Positions 58,600 through 64,000 of a stretch of DNA of 64,000 nt are shown here, piece by piece. A program made the translations under genes and the position numbers. Location: contig NZ_JNYZ01000023.1 of assembly GCF_000717335.1 (NCBI RefSeq), positions 62,001 through 126,000 of the forward strand, written 5' to 3'. Each line of letters begins with the position of its first letter. Position 1 is the stretch's first letter. The stretch is from Amycolatopsis jejuensis. GTDB taxonomy: Bacteria; Actinomycetota; Actinomycetes; Mycobacteriales; Pseudonocardiaceae. The notes beneath the pieces are model-generated. The model made no database searches, was not told the DNA's origin, and saw only the letters and a program-made list of their open reading frames with translations.

Positions 58600-59634
58600 T
58601 CAACGGCCTTGCAGCGACTTCACATTGTCGCCGAAGGTCCAGTTCTTGGACCCGTCCCAGTTGAGCGACCAGGTCATCAAGCCCTTGAGACCGGAAAGGT
58701 AGGCCTGCGAAACCAGCTCCGGGCTCATGTACCCACCACCGGCGCCGGGTTGAGCCGGAAGACCGGGAACCTGCTTGTCCAGCGGCACCCGAATCGTGGT
58801 GCCCTGCACCGTCACGCCCTGATCCAAGCACTTCGTCTGCACGGTGAACCCCTGCACGGTTCCGGCTTCGTAACTGTCACCAGAACACCCATACATGGAC
58901 CCGTTGTAGTACTGCATGTTCAGCCACCACAACTGCCCATTGTCGGCATACTTCTTGATGATCGGCAGATACGCGCCCCAGATCGAGCCATACGTGACGG
59001 TTCCTCCGGTCACGTAAGCAGTCTCCGGTGCCATGGTGAGCCCGAATCCCGCGGGCATCTGCCCGAGCACCCCGTCGATGATCCGTTCCAGATTGGCCTG
59101 CGACGCCGACAACGTGTTGATATCCCCGCTCCCCGCAAGGCCGGTCTCGATGTCGATGTCGATCCCGTCGAAATTGTACTTCTTGAGAATCGGCACAATC
59201 GTGCTCACGAACTTGTCGGCAACCGCGCTGGACGACAGGTCGATCCCGGCTGCCGCACCGCCGATCGACATCAAAATCGTTGCCCCGGCGTCCTTTGCCG
59301 CGCACATCTCCGCCGGAGTGGCGACTTTCACGCCATTGTCCATCCCGTCTTCCCACAGCACCGTGCCGTCGGACCGGATCACCGGAAACGCGGCGTTGAG
59401 CACGTTGTACCCGTGCGCGGCAATCCGCGAATCGGTGATCGGCACCCACCCCATCCCCGGATGCACGCCGTTCGCTGCGCCGTCCCAGTTCTCCCAATAC
59501 CCCTGCAGGACGGGTCCGGACGGTCTGGACTTCACCGCGCACGTGTCGGCCTGCGGTGCCGCAGCAGCGGGGACCGCCCCCGCGAGCGGCAGGGCGAGCA
59601 GTGCGGCCAGCATGGCCCAGCGCATCCTCATCAT
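58600..59634 (-). CDS. Secreted chitinase, GH18
   Basis: A 344-residue exported chitinase. A signal peptide (about 1-28, ending PAAAAPQA) precedes one GH18 barrel with the catalytic motif FDGIDIDIETG (DxxDxDxE), LQGYWENWDGA at strand 1, SIGGAAAG at strand 3 and MTWSLNWDGS at the last strand. It has no chitin-binding domain of its own. It hydrolyses beta-1,4-N-acetylglucosamine polymers outside the cell. ATG 59634 or 59631 starts it. A DasR-like site lies 73 bases upstream. The adjacent M4 protease carries a chitin-binding domain. Confidence 0.93.
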   Translation of the reverse strand: MMRMRWAMLAALLALPLAGAVPAAAAPQADTCAVKSRPSGPVLQGYWENWDGAANGVHPGMGWVPITDSRIAAHGYNVLNAAFPVIRSDGTVLWEDGMDNGVKVATPAEMCAAKDAGATILMSIGGAAAGIDLSSSAVADKFVSTIVPILKKYNFDGIDIDIETGLAGSGDINTLSASQANLERIIDGVLGQMPAGFGLTMAPETAYVTGGTVTYGSIWGAYLPIIKKYADNGQLWWLNMQYYNGSMYGCSGDSYEAGTVQGFTVQTKCLDQGVTVQGTTIRVPLDKQVPGLPAQPGAGGGYMSPELVSQAYLSGLKGLMTWSLNWDGSKNWTFGDNVKSLQGR

Positions 59635-59706
59635 GGCCCCCGTCCCGAAAACGGTGTCGCCGCAAACGGTAGGCGGGCCCGGCCGCCGCTGCCTACCTCC
59701 GATCGT

Positions 59707-59722
59707 ATGGTCTAGACAAATA
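59707..59722 (-). promoter_or_regulatory. DasR-responsive-like element upstream of the chitinase
   Basis: On the minus strand the site contains GTCTAGACCA in a frame matching about 12 of 16 positions of the dre consensus (ACTGGTCTAGACCAGT) known from Streptomyces chitinase and N-acetylglucosamine genes. It lies about 73-88 bases upstream of the chitinase start. A half-like GGTCTAG lies at 59761-59767. DasR itself is not in the window. Confidence 0.5.
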
Positions 59723-59724
59723 GA

Positions 59725-59752
59725 ACCAGCCGGACCGGATGGCCCGGCTGGT
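59725..59752 (-). terminator. Hairpin downstream of the M4 protease gene
   Basis: ACCAGCCGG (59725-59733) pairs with CCGGCTGGT (59744-59752) across a 10-base loop. On the minus strand it lies 15 bases past the protease stop and is followed by TCTATTTGTC, a T-rich end. It probably ends the protease transcript before the chitinase promoter. Confidence 0.65.
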
Positions 59753-59767
59753 CCGGACAACTAGACC

Positions 59768-61840
59768 TCAGCAAGCCCCACTGTCAGTCCACACAGCCCA
59801 CGAACCGGGCGCACCCGGCTCCGCGCCGACGGAGTACCAGCCGGACGTCCACTTGTGCCCGTTGTGCGCCACGACGTCGCCCGGGCTGTACACGGCATTC
59901 GCATCCCATTCGGCGATTCCGCTACAACCGGTCGGCGGGTTGGAGCCAACCGTCAACGCGAACTGCGCGGTGTGATCGACATCCGCACCGTCCGCCTTCA
60001 CGGTCACCTGGCTCGTCCCCTTCGGCGTGCTGGCCGTCGTGGCGATGGTCAGCGTTGCCGTCCCGCCTGACTGCACCGTCGCCGGGCTGAACGTCGCAGT
60101 GCTTCCCGAAGGCAGGCCACTCGCCGTGAGCTTGACCTCCTGCGCATTACCATTGGTGATTTTGGTGGTCACCGTGGTGGTCGCCGACTCTCCGGGTTGG
60201 ACAGTCGAATTGGCAGGCGACAAACTCACCGAGAAGTCGTTACCCGGAGGCTGCGCGTTGCAAGTCGGCTCACCGCTGACTGCGCCGACGGAAACCGCAT
60301 CCCACGCTGCCTTCGTGGTGTTGAATTCCGTGCAGCTGCCCGGAAACAGATCGACTGCAGCCTGCAGCGTGGCCTTTCGGGCCGCCTTGTGGTTCCACGA
60401 CGACGTCTTGTGCAGCAGCCCGTTGTAAAAGATCTTCCCGGCCTTCTGAATGCCGAGTCCGGTGACGCTGCTGCCATTGCAGGTCGGGCTGGTCGGCTGC
60501 CCGTCACTCGGCGAAGAACCCTCGGCCAGCAGGTAGAACCAATGGTTCTGCGGACCGGCCGCTGCATGCACCTCGGTGTTCGGAATGGACGACGAGTAGC
60601 AGTTCGGATCACCGATCTGCCCCGGGTTGTACATGTAGCGGATCGGACCCTGGCCGACCAGGTTGACGCCCTCGCCGACCGTGTAATCCGGAGTGTCGAC
60701 CGGGTTGTTCGCATACGCCTCGGTCAACGCACCGAAAATATCCCCGGTGGACTCGTTGAGCCCGCCGTTCTCATTCCCGGACCCAGCACCACCCGGCGTG
60801 TTCTGGAAAATCCCGTGCCCGAACTCGTGCCCCACGACATCCATCGACGTGGCCTGCCGCTGGTTGTCCTGCGAGTGACCGAAATGCGTGGACGACCCAT
60901 CCCAATAGGCGTTCACGTCGTTCAGCCCGACCGAGGCGGGAAACCCGCGGCCATTGCCGTCGATCCCATTGCGGCCCACCCAGTCCCGCAGCATGTTCCA
61001 CTCGGTCTGCACACTGAAAAGCGTGTCGACGCAGCCGGTTTCGAGGTCGGTACCCGAACCGTTGCCCCACGAGTCATCGCTGCCGCTGAACACCGCGCCG
61101 TTCTCCCGTCCGCAGCTGATGCCCGGACGACCAGGGTCACGCATCGAGTACGACCCACCGGAACCGGTCGTGTCGATGCTCACGCGCCCCACGTAGTAGC
61201 TGTTCCCGGACCCGGCGAGCCGAGCGTTCGCAGAACCTTGCCGCGTCCGCTCGGGATTCTCGGCCTTCACGTCGTCGCGCTGGTCGAGCACCGCGCCGGT
61301 GGCAGCGTCCACGAACACGTGCAGGTTGCTCGGTGCCTTCGCGGTATGGCCGGTGACCACCACCTCGTACGCCAGCTTCGGCTGCGCCCCAGCGAGCACG
61401 ACCAGGTCCGGCTTGCTGACCCGATCGACCGACGGCAGCTGACCACGGGCGATCGACCCGGCCCGTGCACTGTCCACAGTGGCCGCAGTACCGACGCCGA
61501 TCGGGGCGGTGTCGGCGGTTTCCGTGCGGCGGACCTGCCCGGCGCCGTCGGCGACGACCACCGCGTCGCCGCCGACGACCCGCAGGCCGCGGTAGGTGCG
61601 TTCGTAGGAGTTGTAGTAGAGACCGGCCGCGCCCGGGGTGGTCTTGACGCGGTGGAAGGTCTCGTCGGGGCCGGTGCGGAGCCCGGCGGCCCGGTCGGCG
61701 GCCGCGGTGGCGGCTGCTTGCGGGTCGGCAGGCGGTGGGGCGGCAGCCGCGGATGCCGGGGTCACCGGCAGCGCGAGCAGGGAAAGGGCGAAACCGGCGA
61801 TGGTTGCCACGCCGGTGGTGAGCCCTCGTCTGGACGTCAT
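59768..61840 (-). CDS. Secreted M4 metalloprotease with C-terminal chitin-binding domain
   Basis: A 690-residue exported thermolysin-family protease. Order: signal peptide (about 1-34), FTP/PepSY propeptide (about 40-200), peptidase M4 with VGHEFGHGIF near 336 (zinc and catalytic Glu) and NESTGDIFG near 361 (third ligand), then an Ig-like domain rich in Thr/Ser (about 545-635), and a ChtBD3/CBM5-like end (AEWDANAVYSPGDVV, WTSGWYSVGAEPG). The last domain binds chitin. ATG 61840 follows AAAGGACAG. The gene may strip chitin-associated protein near the chitinase. Confidence 0.93.
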   Translation of the reverse strand: MTSRRGLTTGVATIAGFALSLLALPVTPASAAAAPPPADPQAAATAAADRAAGLRTGPDETFHRVKTTPGAAGLYYNSYERTYRGLRVVGGDAVVVADGAGQVRRTETADTAPIGVGTAATVDSARAGSIARGQLPSVDRVSKPDLVVLAGAQPKLAYEVVVTGHTAKAPSNLHVFVDAATGAVLDQRDDVKAENPERTRQGSANARLAGSGNSYYVGRVSIDTTGSGGSYSMRDPGRPGISCGRENGAVFSGSDDSWGNGSGTDLETGCVDTLFSVQTEWNMLRDWVGRNGIDGNGRGFPASVGLNDVNAYWDGSSTHFGHSQDNQRQATSMDVVGHEFGHGIFQNTPGGAGSGNENGGLNESTGDIFGALTEAYANNPVDTPDYTVGEGVNLVGQGPIRYMYNPGQIGDPNCYSSSIPNTEVHAAAGPQNHWFYLLAEGSSPSDGQPTSPTCNGSSVTGLGIQKAGKIFYNGLLHKTSSWNHKAARKATLQAAVDLFPGSCTEFNTTKAAWDAVSVGAVSGEPTCNAQPPGNDFSVSLSPANSTVQPGESATTTVTTKITNGNAQEVKLTASGLPSGSTATFSPATVQSGGTATLTIATTASTPKGTSQVTVKADGADVDHTAQFALTVGSNPPTGCSGIAEWDANAVYSPGDVVAHNGHKWTSGWYSVGAEPGAPGSWAVWTDSGAC

Positions 61841-62187
61841 CGACTGTCCTTTCGGATACCGAAGGGGGAAGCGCAACGCGTTGAGCTGGGCTGATCAGGC
61901 CGCGGACACCGGGATTAAAAAGATGCCCACCCGGGGTGGTCAATGCGCTGAACGGACCAGCAGGACCGATCGGGCGTTCGCGGCGAATCCGCGAATGCGT
62001 TGACAGACCAGGGAAAACGCCGGATCGGGACGGGCCGGGAGACTTTCGTCGGTAGTTGCCGCGGAACCGGCCGTTGGTAGGCGGACCGCTGGTCCGCTCG
62101 AGACGTTCAGGCCGCGGTCACCGGCCGGTCACGCTCCGGTGCCGACGCGGGCGCCCGGCGTCCTCCCGGGGCCCGTAGTCTTGGCTG
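61841..62187. other. Gene-free interval before the LOG genes
   Basis: No gene is supported. TTGACA at 62000-62005 is promoter-like but lacks a clear -10 partner. The left part must hold the protease promoter. The right part (about 62110-62187) is GC-rich and precedes the GTG of the LOG gene. Confidence 0.3.
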
Positions 62188-62973
62188 GTGAGTGAACAGT
62201 CTGAATTTCCCGACGGCCAATACCCCGAGCGCCCGGTGGAGCGGCACAAAGGCCCGGTGGTGCTCCGGCGCGACCGGCGCGACCAGGGCAGCACCACCGA
62301 CCAGCGGCTGCTCGATTCGCGCGGGCCGAGTGACTGGGTGCACACCGACCCGTGGCGGGTGCTGCGGATCCAGGCCGAGTTCGTGGAGGGCTTCGGTGCG
62401 CTCGCCGAGGTGCCGCGTGCGGTGACAGTGTTCGGGTCGGCGCGCACCAAGCGCGACAACCCCGAGTACGAGCTCGGCCGGAAGATCGGCGGCGCGCTCG
62501 CCGCGGCCGGATTCGCGGTGATGACCGGTGGCGGTCCGGGTGCGATGGAGGCGGTGAACCGCGGCGCGGCCGAAGCAGGCGGGTTCTCCGTCGGGCTCGG
62601 CATCGAGCTGCCGTTCGAGCAGGGCCTGAACCCGTGGGTCGACCTCGGCGTCAACTTCCGGTACTTCTTCGCCCGCAAGACGATGTTCATCAAGTACTCG
62701 CAAGCGTTCATCTGCCTTCCCGGCGGGTTCGGCACGCTGGACGAGCTTTTCGAGGCCCTCACGCTGGTCCAGACCAAGAAGGTCACGAAGTTCCCGGTGG
62801 TGCTCTTCGGCACCGAGTACTGGGGCGGGCTCTACGACTGGATCCAGAAGTCGGTGCTCGGCGGCGGCAAGATCGGCCAGAAGGACCTCGACCTGCTGTA
62901 CCTCACCGACGACATCGACGACGCGGTGCGCGTGGTCCAGGATTCCTACCAGGCGTGGGAGGACAGCCACTGA
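62188..62973 (+). CDS. LOG-family (TIGR00730) Rossmann protein, long form
   Basis: A 261-residue protein. The first 75 residues are a charged extension with a helix ([15 protein letters not shown]). The LOG/YvdD core follows: [35 protein letters not shown], and [16 protein letters not shown], the PGGxGTxxE motif of phosphoribohydrolases that release cytokinins or nucleobases from nucleotides. A relative stands near dapE in mycobacteria (Rv1205) as I recall. It ends one base inside the start of a second LOG gene (TGATG). Confidence 0.9.
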   Translation: MSEQSEFPDGQYPERPVERHKGPVVLRRDRRDQGSTTDQRLLDSRGPSDWVHTDPWRVLRIQAEFVEGFGALAEVPRAVTVFGSARTKRDNPEYELGRKIGGALAAAGFAVMTGGGPGAMEAVNRGAAEAGGFSVGLGIELPFEQGLNPWVDLGVNFRYFFARKTMFIKYSQAFICLPGGFGTLDELFEALTLVQTKKVTKFPVVLFGTEYWGGLYDWIQKSVLGGGKIGQKDLDLLYLTDDIDDAVRVVQDSYQAWEDSH

Positions 62974-63509
62974 TGCGGATCTGCGTGTTCTGCGGGTCGG
63001 CGCGCGGGTTCTCCCCGGAGTACACCGACGCGGCGGCCGGCATGGGCAAACTGCTGGCGCAGCGGGGGATCGGGCTCGTGTACGGCGGGGCGAGCGTGGG
63101 CACCATGGGCGTGGTGGCCGATGCCGCACTGGCCGCGGGCGGCGAGGTGATCGGCGTGATCCCGGAGGTGCTGTCGAGCGTCGAAATCGCGCACGGCGGG
63201 CTCACCGAACTGCACGTCGTCGCGGACATGCACCAGCGCAAGGCGAAGATGGCCGAGCTGTCGGACGCGTTCGTCGCGCTGCCCGGTGGCGCCGGGACGC
63301 TGGAGGAGCTGTTCGAGGTGTGGACGTGGGCCCAGCTCGGCATCCACCGCAAGCCGATCGGGCTGCTGGACGTCGCCGGGTACTACACGCCGCTGGTCGC
63401 CTTCGCCGATCACATGCAGCAGGAGGGGTTCCTGCGCCCGGAAACGCGGGCCCTGCTCACCGTGGACTCCGACGCGGCCGCGCTCCTCGACCGGTTCGCC
63501 GCGCAGTAG
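62973..63509 (+). CDS. LOG-family phosphoribohydrolase, short form
   Basis: A 178-residue standard LOG protein: [52 protein letters not shown] and [18 protein letters not shown], with catalytic Arg and Glu in place. It is a paralogue of the gene before it but lacks the 75-residue extension. The start overlaps the upstream stop by one base, so the pair is coupled. LOG enzymes cut cytokinin riboside monophosphates or similar nucleotides; the bacterial substrate is unknown. Confidence 0.93.
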   Translation: MRICVFCGSARGFSPEYTDAAAGMGKLLAQRGIGLVYGGASVGTMGVVADAALAAGGEVIGVIPEVLSSVEIAHGGLTELHVVADMHQRKAKMAELSDAFVALPGGAGTLEELFEVWTWAQLGIHRKPIGLLDVAGYYTPLVAFADHMQQEGFLRPETRALLTVDSDAAALLDRFAAQ

Positions 63510-63513
63510 CTGT

Positions 63514-64000
63514 TCAGGCGGACTTTTCGTCCGGTCGCTTGTGGTAGGTGTCCACGTACTCCTGCCCGGACAGCTCCAGGATCGTGTACATGATCTCGTC
63601 GGTCACCGACCGGCGGATGGCCGACGACGAGTCCTGGCCCTCGTACCGCGAGAAGTCCAGCGGCGCGCCGAAACGGACGCGGATCTTGGTGATCCGGGGG
63701 ATCTTCGCGCCGTTCGGCTGGATGCCCTCGGTGCCGAACAACGCCACCGGCACCACCTTGGCGCCGGTGGACAGCGCGAGCGCGGCGACGCCGGTGTGCC
63801 CGCGGTGCAGGCGGCCGTCGAGCGATCGGGTGCCCTCGGGGTAGATCGCGAAGACGCCGCCGTCGTCCAGCACCTTGCGGCCTGCTTCGAGGGCGGCGAG
63901 CCCGGCCTGTGCGTTGCCGCGCTCCACCGGGATGTACCCGAGCGCGTCGAGCGATTTCGCGATGAACCAGCCCTTGATGCCCTTGCCGGTGAAATATTCG
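63514..64000 (-). CDS. PlsC-type acyltransferase, partial
   Basis: The 3' part of a lysophospholipid acyltransferase, which runs off the window end. Visible are ERGNAQAGLAALEAGRKVLDDGG, FAIYPEGTRSLDGRLHRG (PlsC motif III EGTRS) and VALFGTEGIQPNGAKIP (motif IV). The N-terminal HX4D motif is beyond the edge. It makes phosphatidic acid from 1-acyl-glycerol-3-phosphate or acylates another lipid. The tail ends HKRPDEKSA. It converges on the LOG gene with a four-base gap. Confidence 0.9.
   Translation of the reverse strand, partial: EYFTGKGIKGWFIAKSLDALGYIPVERGNAQAGLAALEAGRKVLDDGGVFAIYPEGTRSLDGRLHRGHTGVAALALSTGAKVVPVALFGTEGIQPNGAKIPRITKIRVRFGAPLDFSRYEGQDSSSAIRRSVTDEIMYTILELSGQEYVDTYHKRPDEKSA

Noticed and set aside
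60197..61894. Plus-strand ORF across the M4 protease
   Set aside because: The minus strand has the complete protease with signal peptide and zinc motifs; the plus frame is a shadow.

Overview
The window is GC-rich actinobacterial DNA with many GTG starts and tightly overlapping genes. Family content and gene order point to the Pseudonocardiaceae, probably an Amycolatopsis-like organism; this is inferred from composition, a Tet/OtrA-type protein and mycolata-type cell-wall genes, not from a search. From memory of the Mycobacterium tuberculosis map, much of 0-50 kb follows Rv3279c-Rv3258c (birA, PH-domain protein, GtrA, purK, purE, fadE25, a TIGR03089 protein, an LCP ligase, rmlD, wbbL, manB, fbiB, fbiA). 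The stretch 51-63.5 kb recalls the fdxC-dapC and dapD-dapE-LOG neighbourhoods.

Layout. 1-7.7 kb: 3' end of birA, a membrane PH protein, HMG-CoA lyase, a GNAT lacking its N-terminus, a TNT-type NAD glycohydrolase toxin candidate with an overlapping small gene (putative immunity), a HisN-type phosphatase, a two-component system and two GtrA paralogues. 7.7-12.4 kb: a membrane-anchored ECF sigma factor, a divergent degenerate GGDEF-like protein and a GT87 glycosyltransferase. 12.4-19.1 kb: purK-purE, a lipoprotein, an acyl-CoA ligase divergent from an acyl-CoA dehydrogenase, then an accessory patch (AttH/CrtC-like gene, perfect palindrome, chimeric gene scar) bounded by a 26-bp direct repeat. 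19.1-25.5 kb: DinB protein, two hydrolases, an OtrA-like ribosomal protection protein with an upstream leader ORF, DoxX and a TIGR03089 protein.

25.5-46.4 kb is a cell-envelope block: two LytR-CpsA-Psr ligases, rmlB-rmlD (dTDP-rhamnose supply), a monooxygenase/SDR/metallo-hydrolase catabolic trio, five glycosyltransferase genes (one a GT2-GT4 fusion), wbbL (rhamnosyl linker of arabinogalactan) and a GDP-mannose pyrophosphorylase. The gap between two of the glycosyltransferases carries a 95-bp tandem repeat built from short palindromes next to a G/T-skewed repeat tract. 46.4-51.1 kb holds a Gly/Pro/Gln-rich membrane protein, a GntR regulator coupled to a 48-residue membrane peptide, and a fully overlapping operon GNAT-fbiA-fbiB-Nudix (coenzyme F420 synthesis).

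51.2-64 kb carries the lysine/diaminopimelate genes (ferredoxin-dapC, dapD, dapE), a TetR regulator divergent from a FAD monooxygenase with twin palindromic operators, a CHAD protein, a chitinase with a DasR-like site next to an M4 protease that carries a chitin-binding domain, two tandem LOG-family genes and the 3' part of a PlsC-type acyltransferase.

The least explained elements are the TNT/small-gene pair, the sigma factor fused to an anti-sigma and wall-spanning region, the leader ORF of the otrA-like gene, the chimeric scar with flanking 26-bp repeats, and the 95-bp palindrome array. No CRISPR array, insertion sequence, tRNA or rRNA gene was seen.
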